This document shows, in pieces, positions 14,962 to 23,995 of a stretch of 28,995 nucleotides of DNA. A program made the translations under genes and the position numbers. Within the stretch, counting starts at the first letter, position 1; each line of letters begins with the position of its first letter. Origin of the DNA: JACZWL01 sp046756445 (GTDB lineage Bacteria > Pseudomonadota > Gammaproteobacteria > Steroidobacterales > Woeseiaceae); contig JBHHWI010000025.1 of NCBI GenBank assembly GCA_046756445.1, forward strand, positions 1 through 28,995, read 5' to 3'. The notes under the pieces were generated by a model, which was not told the origin of the DNA, made no database searches, and worked only from the letters and a program-made list of their open reading frames with translations.

Positions 14962-17823
14962 ATGAGCCACCAGAAACCGTATACCATTAGCCCGATTGCA
15001 GCCGCCGTATCTGCCGCACTTGCGACACCAGCCGTCACGTTAGCCCAGGAAGAAGGCGCGAGTGATGATGTGCTCGATGAGATCATCGTTACGGCGACTA
15101 AACGCGAAGCGAATCTGCAGAGAATTCCGGCCAGTGTTCAGGCTCTCCCCGAGGCGATGCTCAAGGAATTGGGCGCCGTGAATACACAAGACTATGTGCG
15201 TTTCATGCCAAGCGTAAACTGGATCAGTACTAATGCTAACAACAACCAGATCATCTTCCGCGGTATCCACACGAGTACCACCGCTTTCACTATGACGCGG
15301 AGCTCGTCGATCTACCTCGACGAGATACCAATCACTTCGACGGCCGGCGATTCGCCGGACATTCGCATGATGGATGTTGCTCGCGTGGAAGCATTGTCGG
15401 GACCACAGGGCACGTTGTTCGGCGCCGCGGCACAGTCCGGTACCCTGCGCGTCATCACCAACAAGCCGGATACCAGCCAGTTCGAGGCGAGCGCCGACGT
15501 CCAGTTTAGTACTGGCGACACGAGTGACCCGAGTCATTCCATCACCGGTGTTTTCAACCTTCCGTTGATCGAAGACAAGTTCGCCATTCGAATCGCGGCG
15601 CAGGCAGGAGAAGATGGCGGCTATGTTGACAACGTGCTGGGCCACACGCCGGATACCTGGTTTGGCGAAACGAACGTCGAGTCGGCGGCAGCCGCGAATT
15701 GCACGGCCGCCTTCCGCGCCTGGGGATGCGATCGACTGGAATGGGGCAGTCATCGAAACGATGACGTTGTTGAGGAGAACTGGAATTCGGCCGAACATAC
15801 CAACTTCAGGATCTCAGCGCGCTGGGAGATGACCGATGAAGTGGCGGCGACGCTCGCGTACCACTGGGGCCGTAACGATGCGCAGGGTCAGAACACCTAC
15901 AACCCGTTCGTTGGCGATCTGCAGACAATAGGATTCGCTAAGAACACGTCGGAATCCGAGTGGGAGATGGCGTCGCTGGTCATCGATGCTGATCTTGGCT
16001 TCGCCCAGTTCGTGTCGGCGACGAGCTTCTACGAAAACCAACGCACGTACGTGTTCGACAATACGCTCTACTACCATCACTACGCGTCGCTGTATTACTG
16101 CACGGATCGAGGCGTGCATGACAACTTCGACTACTTTGACGCTAGCGGTCAGCCCAGGACCTATTATTGGCTCTGGGAAAACCCTGCTAACGGCCGGGCA
16201 ATTTATAACCCGCGCTATTGCTCATTAATGCCGGTTGAAAACCCTTCCGGCGCTATCGACCAGCAACCTGATTTTGTTGGCATCGGCGAGGGACCGGAAT
16301 GGCAGGACCGGTTCAGCCAGGAAATCCGGCTGCAACGCCAGGGCGAGACGTTTGACTGGCTGGCTGGCCTCTACTATGAGGAAAGCAACGATTCCTGGGA
16401 TTCTGTCTGGTTCGCGAGCGGAAACGTGCCCTTCCAGGAATCTATGTCCTATGCGTCTATTAGAGATTGTTTCCAGGGGCCCGCTTCCATACACGATCCC
16501 GCCAACAACTTACCCGTGGTTGGCGGAGGAGCGAGCTTCAGATGGGGTTGCCACACCGGTTCGAACGCGATCAACAGTGCCGATCCGGCTGCAGTGGCCG
16601 CCGCGTTGCTCAACGCTGAGCATATGTGGCACTCCTATGATGACACCGACTGGGAAATGACGGCCGTGTTCGGTGAGCTCACCTGGCATGCCACTGACCA
16701 GATCAATGTGACGGTCGGTGGTCGCTGGTTTGAACAAACGAACGATAAAGTGTACACAAAGTTGATAGCGGGACACACCGATCCCAGCACCAACAGGCAA
16801 ACAGGTGGTTTTCTCCAACCGCTCTGGGTAGGCAATGACGGTGTTCAATCTGCAACACTCGATGAGTTCGTGCCGAAGTTCAGTGTTACGTACACTCTCT
16901 CTGACGACAAGATGTTGTATGGGCTTTACTCCCAGGGTTTCAGGGTGGGAGGCATCAACCGAGCCAATAGAAGAGCGCGTTGGGACCGAACGCTCTGGGG
17001 CCAGGTCTGGGAACCGGACAAACTCAATAACTACGAGCTCGGCCTGAAGTCCCGTTGGGCCGACAATACCGTGCAGCTCAATTTGACCTATTTCTATATG
17101 GATTGGGAAGACTTTCAACACGAAGTCGTCGATCCCAGCGTTGGTCAATGCGTGGTTCCCCAGGAAGAACCAACATGCAGGCCCCCTGCAGGCACGATTC
17201 GCACCCAGGCCATTCAGGACCAATTCAATGTCTCCAGGGATAGTAGCGAACAGCTCCCCTGGGTATCCATTGTCGGCAATGTGGGCGAGGCCCACGCCAC
17301 CGGGGTCACGGCGGAGCTTGCCTGGGTTCCGGCAGAAGGATGGGATATCGGTGCAAACGCTCAGTGGCTCGAGCGGGAGATCGACAGCACGACATCCCCA
17401 CCGGAGGCCGGCATCATACCGGGAATGGAGTTGCCGAACACGCCGGATTTCCAGGGAGCGGTATGGGGCACTTACACCTGGCCAGTGCAGTTCATCCCGG
17501 GTGCCCAGATGTTCGCCCGCGCCCAGTATTCGTACACGGGTGACAGTTTAACAGTATTGGTGGGGGACACGCTTCGACCGCAGTTCACCAATCCCTCCTA
17601 TTCGATTGCCGATTTCCGATTTGGCCTGATCTCGGGCGATGGCGATTGGCAGCTTGACTTATTCGTCAACAATGTCACCGACGAACGGGCGCAGGTCAAC
17701 CTGAGTCTTTCCACGGGTGAGTGGAATTGGGGGCGGACCGGCGAGTACGAGCACGCTCAAAATGTGGTTACCGTCCGGCCGCGGGAATATGGCCTTCGTT
17801 TCTTTGCCCGATGGGGTGACTGA
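14962..17823 (+). CDS. TonB-dependent outer-membrane receptor
   Basis: This 953-residue protein has a signal peptide (ISPIAAAVSAALATPAVTLAQ), a TonB box DEIIVTATKR at 39-48, and a plug domain with RIPASVQALPEAML, VEALSGPQGTLFGAAAQSGTLRVITNKP and related strands. A long beta-barrel follows, with YGLYSQGFRVGG and FVNNVTDERAQVN near the end. The frame opens at 14911, but I choose the ATG at 14962 because a purine-rich ribosome-binding site (GAGGGGGAGCGG) precedes it and the signal peptide follows immediately. Receptors of this large type move siderophores, vitamins, glycans or other compounds across the outer membrane using TonB energy; the ligand is unknown. It ends in a Rho-independent terminator at 17862-17886. 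The preceding sulfotransferase and halogenase genes are typical neighbours of such receptors. Confidence 0.95.
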   Translation: MSHQKPYTISPIAAAVSAALATPAVTLAQEEGASDDVLDEIIVTATKREANLQRIPASVQALPEAMLKELGAVNTQDYVRFMPSVNWISTNANNNQIIFRGIHTSTTAFTMTRSSSIYLDEIPITSTAGDSPDIRMMDVARVEALSGPQGTLFGAAAQSGTLRVITNKPDTSQFEASADVQFSTGDTSDPSHSITGVFNLPLIEDKFAIRIAAQAGEDGGYVDNVLGHTPDTWFGETNVESAAAANCTAAFRAWGCDRLEWGSHRNDDVVEENWNSAEHTNFRISARWEMTDEVAATLAYHWGRNDAQGQNTYNPFVGDLQTIGFAKNTSESEWEMASLVIDADLGFAQFVSATSFYENQRTYVFDNTLYYHHYASLYYCTDRGVHDNFDYFDASGQPRTYYWLWENPANGRAIYNPRYCSLMPVENPSGAIDQQPDFVGIGEGPEWQDRFSQEIRLQRQGETFDWLAGLYYEESNDSWDSVWFASGNVPFQESMSYASIRDCFQGPASIHDPANNLPVVGGGASFRWGCHTGSNAINSADPAAVAAALLNAEHMWHSYDDTDWEMTAVFGELTWHATDQINVTVGGRWFEQTNDKVYTKLIAGHTDPSTNRQTGGFLQPLWVGNDGVQSATLDEFVPKFSVTYTLSDDKMLYGLYSQGFRVGGINRANRRARWDRTLWGQVWEPDKLNNYELGLKSRWADNTVQLNLTYFYMDWEDFQHEVVDPSVGQCVVPQEEPTCRPPAGTIRTQAIQDQFNVSRDSSEQLPWVSIVGNVGEAHATGVTAELAWVPAEGWDIGANAQWLEREIDSTTSPPEAGIIPGMELPNTPDFQGAVWGTYTWPVQFIPGAQMFARAQYSYTGDSLTVLVGDTLRPQFTNPSYSIADFRFGLISGDGDWQLDLFVNNVTDERAQVNLSLSTGEWNWGRTGEYEHAQNVVTVRPREYGLRFFARWGD

Positions 17824-17861
17824 TCGTACGTTGATAGGAGCTTTTCCCCGGGTTAATAGAG

Positions 17862-17886
17862 AAAACCCCGCGTGAGCGGGGTTTTT
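17862..17886 (+). terminator. Rho-independent terminator after the TonB receptor gene
   Basis: AAAACCCCGC, loop GTGA and GCGGGGTTTTT form a perfect 10-bp stem with a T run. It ends only about 22 nt before the next gene's ATG at 17909, so it either separates the units or acts within the next leader. Confidence 0.93.
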
Positions 17887-17908
17887 CTTACTGAGGAATG
17901 CAAATCTT

Positions 17909-19258
17909 ATGGATGGGAACGAGCTGGCGGCTCAATTTGTCCGGGACACCGACTGGAATGACCTGCCCGATGAGGTGCGGCACCAGGCAAAGCAGTGTTT
18001 GATCGACATCATTGCTGCGATTGTCGGTGGTGTGCTGACGCCCATCAGCGACATTACGGCCGCCTACGCCCCGATCGCGTGGCCGGGAGACGACGCGACG
18101 ATCCTGCTACATGACAATCGTGCGACGGCTGCCGGCGCGGCTTTTGCCAACGCGTGCGCGGCCAATGGTCTGGACTGCGACGACGGCGGCGTCTATACAC
18201 GAGGACATCAGGGAGCGCAGGTCTTTCCGACCGCGCTCGCGCTCTGCGAGACGTTGCGGCTGGGCGGGAGCGCGATGCTGACGGCTGTCGTAGTGGGCTA
18301 TGAGATCTCCCATCGCTTTGCGCGCTGCTGGCATCGCTATCAGCACCCGGTCTATCAGGCCGACGGCTCCTGGGGATCGGTCGCTTGCGCCGCGAGTGCC
18401 GCCAAGTTGATGGCACTTGACACACAGACCATCAGACAGGCGTTAAGTATCGCGGAATACCATGCACCCAACCTCCCGATGGAGCGTGATCTGATCGACC
18501 CGGCGATGGTAAAGCACGGTCACGGATGGGCTGCAATGACAGGCATCGTGGCCGCCGAGTTGGCCGAGCGCGGCTACACGGGCATCCCCGGTCTCATGGG
18601 CTTTAAGGAATACCACGACTGGGTAGCGACACTCGGAGACGAGTACATCATGGTGGATGGCGTCGATTTCAAACAGCATTGCTCTTGTGGCTGGGGTCAC
18701 ACGGCCATCGCGGCGGTCCAGAAATTACAGCGCGAACACGATTGGGAAGTCGAGGACATCGCGGCTATCACGGTCGAGGGACACCACTGGGCGGCGGTGC
18801 TCCACACCGCCCATCCGACCTCGACCGAGCAAGCCCAGTTCAGCGTCAGGTGGCCATTGGCCGCCTATCTTGTTGACGGAGTAGTAGGGCCGGAGCAGAT
18901 CCTGGAGTCACGGTTTGGTGACGCGGTTATCAACGCATTAGTCGACAAGATGGAGCTGGTGGAGTCGGAGGAGTTCAATGAACTCTACCAACCGAGCTTC
19001 GAAGGCGGCGATGAGGGTTACAGTCCGGGTCGGGTGATGCTTCGTCTCGAGGATGGCAGGACCCTGGACTCAGGGATAGTCACGGACGCATGCAGGATCG
19101 CGGCACGCGGGGACGAGCAACGGCTGGAGCGGAAATTCCGCTGGCTGACCGGCTATGTCCTGGAGCAAGACCGGATCGATCGTCTCCTGGAGATGTCGTG
19201 GCACTTTGATGAAGTACCGGACGTCAGCGAGCTTACTGCCCTGCTTCGGAAACGCTGA
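17909..19258 (+). CDS. MmgE/PrpD family protein (2-methylcitrate dehydratase-like)
   Basis: This 449-residue protein has the MmgE/PrpD pattern: an N-terminal helical domain with DEVRHQAKQCLIDIIAAIVGG, a NGLDCDDGGVYTRGHQGAQVFPTALAL segment, SWGSVACAASAAKLMALD, KHGHGWAAMTG and HCSCGWGH before an alpha/beta C-terminal domain. Known members dehydrate 2-methylcitrate or isomerise cis-aconitate or itaconate-type acids; many catabolic-island members have other, unknown substrates. The ATG follows an AGGA-type ribosome-binding site 11 nt upstream and sits 22 nt after a strong terminator. It heads the operon containing four PFam-A paralogues, a PotD-like lipoprotein and a methyltransferase, so it probably acts on the same substrate or a breakdown product. 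Confidence 0.88.
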   Translation: MDGNELAAQFVRDTDWNDLPDEVRHQAKQCLIDIIAAIVGGVLTPISDITAAYAPIAWPGDDATILLHDNRATAAGAAFANACAANGLDCDDGGVYTRGHQGAQVFPTALALCETLRLGGSAMLTAVVVGYEISHRFARCWHRYQHPVYQADGSWGSVACAASAAKLMALDTQTIRQALSIAEYHAPNLPMERDLIDPAMVKHGHGWAAMTGIVAAELAERGYTGIPGLMGFKEYHDWVATLGDEYIMVDGVDFKQHCSCGWGHTAIAAVQKLQREHDWEVEDIAAITVEGHHWAAVLHTAHPTSTEQAQFSVRWPLAAYLVDGVVGPEQILESRFGDAVINALVDKMELVESEEFNELYQPSFEGGDEGYSPGRVMLRLEDGRTLDSGIVTDACRIAARGDEQRLERKFRWLTGYVLEQDRIDRLLEMSWHFDEVPDVSELTALLRKR

Positions 19259-19304
19259 GCATAGGTAATCCTGTCTGGCAGAGAACCGGAATGAAAATAC
19301 CGAT

Positions 19305-20156
19305 ATGACCGACGACAAAATGGAGGCGGAGATCATATTCGAGCCACACATCCCGGATGCCCTGCGACGGGCCCTGGAATACGCAGGCGACGACGGTTTC
19401 GTGGCATCGATGCCAGCTTTGCTTCATGCCAGGGCAAACGCGGACTACGACAACATCATCTGGAACACCTGGTTCACTGCGAATTCCGAGGAAAGCGTGG
19501 TTACGACGCCGCAGAGTAATCATGTCATCGTTGCGATTCATGGAGGCGGCATTTACGCCTCACCGGAGAGATTCGAGAAGATGTATTACGCCAGTACGGA
19601 CTACCGGAATACGCATGGGTATACAGAACAATTTGCCGGCAAGATCAGCGAACAGGAAGCCCGCGACGTACTGGAAGGCAGGTTGCCGGACGGTACTGAA
19701 GTACCAGTTTATGGTTTCGAAGAGTTCAAACAGGGCATTCGCGATCTGCCGATTCGATACGGCGTCATCCTCGACTATGAGCTGGCCCGACAATCGCTGC
19801 GGGGTTATGAAGAGTTTGATGTTCTGAAAGATGATCCGAACATGATCGTTCGAGCTGGCGGCGTTGAACCAAATGCTGCCTATCTCGATAAGTTCCGGGA
19901 TCGTCACGATACGAAATTGATGGGCAACTGGCATCCGTTCAATCGCATCGAGCCCGATCAGCCACAAACGAGAATATTGTTCCTGGCCGGCAATCAGGGG
20001 GGTTGGGGCACCGACGATGACGACTTCGGCGAGTATGGCTATGACAGCGAGTACGGGATGGGCGGTGACGCCAGCATGGGAGGCATGGCCCGCTACGTCG
20101 CGGTTGCGCCGAGGGATACTTCCAGCAGTTTGCGACACATACCCTTTCGCCTGTGA
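19305..20156 (+). CDS. PFam-A paralogue 1: unrecognised ~280-residue family, no signal peptide
   Basis: I do not recognise this 283-residue family. It shares long, strongly conserved blocks with four other genes here. In order these are GFVASMP, LLHARANADY, IIWNTWF, SEESVVTTPQ, VAIHGGGIYA, FAGKISEQEARD, LPDGTEVPVY, RYGVILDYE, DDPNMIVRAGGVEP, AAYLDKFRDRH, LMGNWHP, PDQPQTRILFLAGNQGG, then an Asp/Gly-rich stretch, and ARYVAVAPRD near the C-terminus. No cysteines, no signal peptide and no membrane segment are present, so it should be cytoplasmic. The start ATG at 19305 gives MTDDKMEAEII, and the Met6 region lines up with the mature start of the Tat-exported paralogues. Its TGA overlaps the GTG of paralogue 2. 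Function is unknown; operon partners point to betaine/polyamine metabolism. Confidence 0.85.
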   Translation: MTDDKMEAEIIFEPHIPDALRRALEYAGDDGFVASMPALLHARANADYDNIIWNTWFTANSEESVVTTPQSNHVIVAIHGGGIYASPERFEKMYYASTDYRNTHGYTEQFAGKISEQEARDVLEGRLPDGTEVPVYGFEEFKQGIRDLPIRYGVILDYELARQSLRGYEEFDVLKDDPNMIVRAGGVEPNAAYLDKFRDRHDTKLMGNWHPFNRIEPDQPQTRILFLAGNQGGWGTDDDDFGEYGYDSEYGMGGDASMGGMARYVAVAPRDTSSSLRHIPFRL

Positions 20157-21067
20157 GCAAGACTATCTTAACAGCCCGATTTGAACACACGAAAATGAAA
20201 GACATTGAAATGGAGGCAAAGATAATCTTTGCATCGTACAAGCCGGTCGCATTAAAACGGGCCCTGTCCTATGCTGGCGAAGATGGTTTCGTAGCATCGA
20301 TGCCCCGGTTGATTCATGCTCGGACCAACGCGCCCTACCACAATATATTGTGGAACACCTGGTTCAGCTCGTACTCTGAAGAAAACGTGGTCAAGACGCC
20401 TCAGGGCAATCATGTCATCGTTGTGATTCATGGAGGCGGCATTTACGCCTCACCAAAGAGATTTGAGAAGATGTATTACGCCAGTACGGACCACCGGAGT
20501 GTGCACGGGTATACCGGACAATTCGCCGGTAAGATCAGCGAACAGGAAGCCCGCGACGTACTAAAAGGCAAGCTACCGGACGGGACAGAGGTTCCGGTTT
20601 ATCCGTTCACAGAATTCAAACAGGGAATTGCCGATCTGCCGATTCGCTACGGCGTCATTCTCGACTTTGAGCTGGCCAGGCAATCTCTGAGCGGTTACGT
20701 GGAATTTGATGTGCTCAAGGATGATCCGAACATGATCGTCCGGACCGGTGGCGTCGAAGCGGCAGCGGCGTATTTGGATAAGTTCCGGGACCGTCACAAT
20801 ACGAAGTTGATGGGCCACTGGCACGCTTACAACCGCATCAATCCGGATCAGCCACAGACGAGCACGTTGTTCCTGGCTGGCAATCAGGGGGGCCGGGGAA
20901 GCGATGTTGATGACTTCGATCCGGCGTCGCGAACACAAAGAGAAGATGGCTACAACAGCGAAAACGGATTGAGCGGCGGTGGCGGCATGGGGGGACTTTC
21001 CCGCTACGTTGCCGTAGCACCGCGAGATGCGTCGACGGGTGTGCGCTATTTGGACTTCGAGATTTGA
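20153..21067 (+). CDS. PFam-A paralogue 2: unrecognised family, no signal peptide
   Basis: This is the closest relative of paralogue 1, with DNA blocks of up to 32 identical bases (for example 20531-20562 against 19642-19673), so the pair arose by recent duplication or has undergone gene conversion. All family motifs are present (GFVASMP, WNTWF, VIHGGGIYA, DDPNMIVRTGGVE, LMGHWH, SRYVAVAPRD) and the protein ends YLDFEI. The GTG at 20153 overlaps the previous stop (GTGA), giving 304 residues. The ATG at 20195 would give 290 and aligns better with the N-termini of the other copies. Neither has a clear ribosome-binding site. No cysteines or signal peptide are seen. The acidic/Gly linker near 240-275 differs in length from paralogue 1. 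Function is unknown. Confidence 0.83.
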   Translation: MSKTILTARFEHTKMKDIEMEAKIIFASYKPVALKRALSYAGEDGFVASMPRLIHARTNAPYHNILWNTWFSSYSEENVVKTPQGNHVIVVIHGGGIYASPKRFEKMYYASTDHRSVHGYTGQFAGKISEQEARDVLKGKLPDGTEVPVYPFTEFKQGIADLPIRYGVILDFELARQSLSGYVEFDVLKDDPNMIVRTGGVEAAAAYLDKFRDRHNTKLMGHWHAYNRINPDQPQTSTLFLAGNQGGRGSDVDDFDPASRTQREDGYNSENGLSGGGGMGGLSRYVAVAPRDASTGVRYLDFEI

Positions 21068-21082
21068 GTCTGAGTCAGTTAC

Positions 21083-22171
21083 ATGAGGCACAACCACAAG
21101 CCAACGCAATGTCGCTCTACCAGACCGATGACACTCGTGGTCGTCAGTCTGACGGCTGCGCTACTCGTGTCTTGCCAGCCCGCCACGGATGCCACCACCA
21201 ATTTGCATCTACTCGAATGGAACGGCTACCAACAGCCCTATTACTATCCTGACTATATCGCCAAATACGGCAGTGAACCTTCGTACACGTTCTTCGCCGA
21301 GGTAGAGGACGCTCTGCAGAGGCTGCGGACCGGATACCGGGTCGATCTGGTGCACCTCTGCCCTGCCCAGATGGCCGAGGCTCGGGACTCGGGGCTGATC
21401 AGACCGCTCGAGATCGAGCGAATTCCGCGTTGGGGCCAAATCAGTCCCGAGTTGCTCGATGTGGAAGACGTCCAGGCCGATGGTGAATACTGGATGGCCC
21501 CCTGGGAATGGGGATATTCGGTGGTCGGCTACAATCCCGAGGTCGTCGACGTCGAGAACGCGACTTTCGATATTTTCATCGATCCGCGCTTCAAGGGTCA
21601 AACTGCTCTCAACTCGCAGGTGACCGTCAATCTCTTGATTGCCGGGATAATTGGCGGCTGGGCGGATCCACTGGACCCGACCGACGCGGAGATGGAGGCG
21701 GCACCTGAGATCTTCACCAATATGTTCGAAAACGCGCGCTTCGTCTGGACTGACAGCACCCAGCTCGAACAGGCCTGGGCCGCCGGCGATGTCGGCATTT
21801 CCTACGTTTTCGGTAGTGGCTCACGCAGGATGAAAAAGGAAGGCTTGCCCATCGAGGTGGTCGAACCTTTGATACCGTGGATGTGCGGACTTTCCCTTAC
21901 CACTACCGGCGTAGGATCGGAGGATCAAGCCTACGATTACATCAATGCCATGCTCGACCCACTCAGCGGCGTGGCGCTGTTCAACGTGTACGGGTACGGG
22001 CACGGCAACGGCAATACAGTAGATTTGATCGACCCTGAAAAGGTCGCTGGGACAGGCATCGATGACCCGGCCGGAACATTTGCGCGCGGTGTTATGAGCA
22101 AGGCGTATAACCCGGCGAAAAAAGCCAGGCTGATTCAGCTTTGGTACGAGGCCCAGGCTGGCCTCGACTAG
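21083..22171 (+). CDS. PotD-like ABC transporter substrate-binding lipoprotein (polyamine/betaine type)
   Basis: This 362-residue protein has a positively charged N-terminus, a hydrophobic MTLVVVSLTAALLVSC stretch and an LVSC lipobox with acylated Cys31. The mature part follows the spermidine/putrescine-binding (PotD/PotF, SBP_bac_8) pattern: LHLLEWNGYQQPYYYPDYIAKY, VDLVHLCPAQM, YWMAPWEWGYSVVGYNPEVV, FDIFIDPRFKGQTAL, VGISYVFGSG and a late NAMLDPLSGVALFNVYGYGHGN. The aromatic-rich face suits a cationic amine or betaine ligand. It is 15 bp after paralogue 2. The fused permease is encoded on the opposite strand at 26009-27778, and no ATPase gene is inside the window. The start could instead be the ATG at 21128, which would shorten the N-terminus. 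Confidence 0.85.
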   Translation: MRHNHKPTQCRSTRPMTLVVVSLTAALLVSCQPATDATTNLHLLEWNGYQQPYYYPDYIAKYGSEPSYTFFAEVEDALQRLRTGYRVDLVHLCPAQMAEARDSGLIRPLEIERIPRWGQISPELLDVEDVQADGEYWMAPWEWGYSVVGYNPEVVDVENATFDIFIDPRFKGQTALNSQVTVNLLIAGIIGGWADPLDPTDAEMEAAPEIFTNMFENARFVWTDSTQLEQAWAAGDVGISYVFGSGSRRMKKEGLPIEVVEPLIPWMCGLSLTTTGVGSEDQAYDYINAMLDPLSGVALFNVYGYGHGNGNTVDLIDPEKVAGTGIDDPAGTFARGVMSKAYNPAKKARLIQLWYEAQAGLD

Positions 22172-22184
22172 ATAAGGTGCTGAG

Positions 22185-22961
22185 ATGGGCCAATCAGTAA
22201 TCGAATTCTATGACCGCCTGAGCCCCTATTTCCATCACAACATGGGCTATGACTGGGAGGCGGGGGTGCGATGGGAAGGCCAATGGCTCGACCGCTTTCT
22301 GGCGGAGCAACTGGGCGGCCCGGGACCCTGGTCAGTCCTCGACTGCTCCTGCGGAATCGGCACACAGGCAATCGGCCTGGCGCTTCAGGGCCATCAGGTC
22401 CACGCCACGGACTTGAGCCCGGTGTCAGTCGATTGCGCCCGGCGGGAGTCCGCCGGGTTCGGCGCCGATGTCACTTTCGGCGTCGCCGACTTTCGCAAAC
22501 TGAGTGGAACCATCTCCGATACCTTCGACGCCGTCATTTCCTGCGACAACTCGTTTGCGCACTGTCTCAACGACGACGATCTCGCGGCCGCTCTGACCAG
22601 CATCAAATCGAGACTCAAACCCGGCGGCCTCTTGCTTGTAAGCATCAGGGACTATGATGCGTTGATCGCAGACAAGCCGGTGTTCAACAGCGAGCATGTC
22701 CAGGACAGGCCGGACGGCCGCCGTGTGGTCTTTCAGGTATGGGACTGGGCAAGCGACGGCCGCAGCTACCGTCTCAGTCAATTCCTTCTCAAGGAGACTG
22801 ATGGCGGCTACGAGCTAAAGTATTTCGAGAGCGAGCTCCGGGCGCTGCTGCGCGACGAGATTATCACCGCCGTCGAGCACGCGGGGTACGAGGAGATACG
22901 CTGGCACGTTCCCGAAGCAAGCGGCTACTATCAGCCAATCGTGACCGCCCGCAACTGTTGA
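22185..22961 (+). CDS. SAM methyltransferase, glycine/sarcosine N-methyltransferase-like
   Basis: This 258-residue class I methyltransferase has motif I VLDCSCGIGTQAIGLA at 51-66, ATDLSP at the end of strand 2, and FDAVISCDNSFAHCLNDDDL. The opening YDRLSPYFHHNMGYDWEAG and the DCSCGIGTQ form of motif I are like glycine N-methyltransferases and glycine-sarcosine methyltransferases that make sarcosine, dimethylglycine or betaine, but substrate assignment from this is tentative. The ATG at 22185 follows the PotD-like gene by 13 bp and has a weak AAGGTG upstream. Together with the BHMT-like gene it gives methyl transfer in both directions within one locus. The reaction may target the transported substrate. 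Confidence 0.83.
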   Translation: MGQSVIEFYDRLSPYFHHNMGYDWEAGVRWEGQWLDRFLAEQLGGPGPWSVLDCSCGIGTQAIGLALQGHQVHATDLSPVSVDCARRESAGFGADVTFGVADFRKLSGTISDTFDAVISCDNSFAHCLNDDDLAAALTSIKSRLKPGGLLLVSIRDYDALIADKPVFNSEHVQDRPDGRRVVFQVWDWASDGRSYRLSQFLLKETDGGYELKYFESELRALLRDEIITAVEHAGYEEIRWHVPEASGYYQPIVTARNC

Positions 22962-23029
22962 GTAATGTTCGCGTTTAGCGGGGGAAGAGACTCCGAGTGC
23001 GAACATCGATCGGACCCAGGGGGATTTGT

Positions 23030-23986
23030 ATGAGGCACGATACGTTCACGCGCCGTAAAGTGGTTAACGCGTTAGCGTCTATCAGCGTCGGCGCGATGGC
23101 AAACCCCTTCGTATCATCGCTGGCGGCCGCCGCAGAGACTGGCACCAGAATGGTGGCGGCGATTTTCTTTGAATCGTATAAGACCGTCGCATTACGACGT
23201 GCCCTGCGATACGCGGGTGACGACGGTTTCGTCGCATCGATGCCTCAGTTGCTGCACGCCCGTGTGAATGCAAGCTACGAAAACATCATCTGGAACACCT
23301 GGTTCACAGCGTATTCGGAGGAAAACGTGGTGACGACGCCGCAGGGAGATCATGTCGTCGTAGCGGTCCATGGCGGCGGCATATTCGCAAGACCTGAGCG
23401 TTTCGAGCGAAGCCTCCGGGCCGATCTGAGCCGGCGCAATCCGGAGGGCCTCACGGGACAATATGCCGCCAAGATTACGAAACAGGAAGCCCACGACCTG
23501 CTGAAAGGCAAATTGCCCGACGGCAGCGAAATCCCTATTTATTCATTCAGTGAGTTCAAGCGGGGCGTCGCCGAGATACCGGTGCGCTACGGCGTCGTGC
23601 TGGACTTCGATGTGGCAAAAAAAGGTGAAAGAGGCTACGTGAGCTGTGACGTCCTGGAGGATGATCCGAACATGATCGTTCGCGCGGGTGGCGTCGAACC
23701 ACTGGTAGCCTATCTGGATAAGTTCAAGCGGCGGCACAACACGGAGTTGATGGGAAACTGGCACTCGTATCAGTGGATCGATCCGGACCAGCCACAGTCG
23801 CGTATATTGACCCTAGGCGGCAACAAAGGCGGCATCGGCAGCGAGGGCAAAGACCCCGGGCTGGGTTGGGGCTACGACGCGGACGACGGCATAGGCACGT
23901 CCTGGTTGGGTGGCATGGCCCGCTATGTCGCAGTCGCGCCGCGTGATCCGTCGACGAGTTTGCGTTTTCTCGACTTCAAGCTCTGA
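23030..23986 (+). CDS. PFam-A paralogue 3: unrecognised family with Tat signal peptide
   Basis: The start is the ATG at 23030, which has a strong AGGGGG ribosome-binding site 7 nt upstream; the frame extends to a GTG at 22997 without support. The product, 318 residues, begins MRHDTFTRRKVVNALASISV and continues to SSLAAAAE, a twin-arginine signal with TRRKVV and an Ala-rich cleavage region. Directly after it comes RMVAAIFFE, which lines up with KMEAEIIFE of paralogue 1, so the export signal has been added in front of an otherwise complete domain. Family motifs follow (GFVASMP, IIWNTWF, AVHGGGIFA, DDPNMIVRAGGVEP, LMGNWH, MARYVAVAPRD, ending FLDFKL). It has one cysteine in YVSCDV. Expected location is the periplasm or outer face. 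Function is unknown. Confidence 0.83.
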   Translation: MRHDTFTRRKVVNALASISVGAMANPFVSSLAAAAETGTRMVAAIFFESYKTVALRRALRYAGDDGFVASMPQLLHARVNASYENIIWNTWFTAYSEENVVTTPQGDHVVVAVHGGGIFARPERFERSLRADLSRRNPEGLTGQYAAKITKQEAHDLLKGKLPDGSEIPIYSFSEFKRGVAEIPVRYGVVLDFDVAKKGERGYVSCDVLEDDPNMIVRAGGVEPLVAYLDKFKRRHNTELMGNWHSYQWIDPDQPQSRILTLGGNKGGIGSEGKDPGLGWGYDADDGIGTSWLGGMARYVAVAPRDPSTSLRFLDFKL

Positions 23987-23995
23987 GGACCCCTT

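Noticed and set aside
16510..17295. 261-codon ORF antisense to the TonB receptor gene
   Set aside because: It is a shadow of the beta-barrel coding region without recognisable domains.
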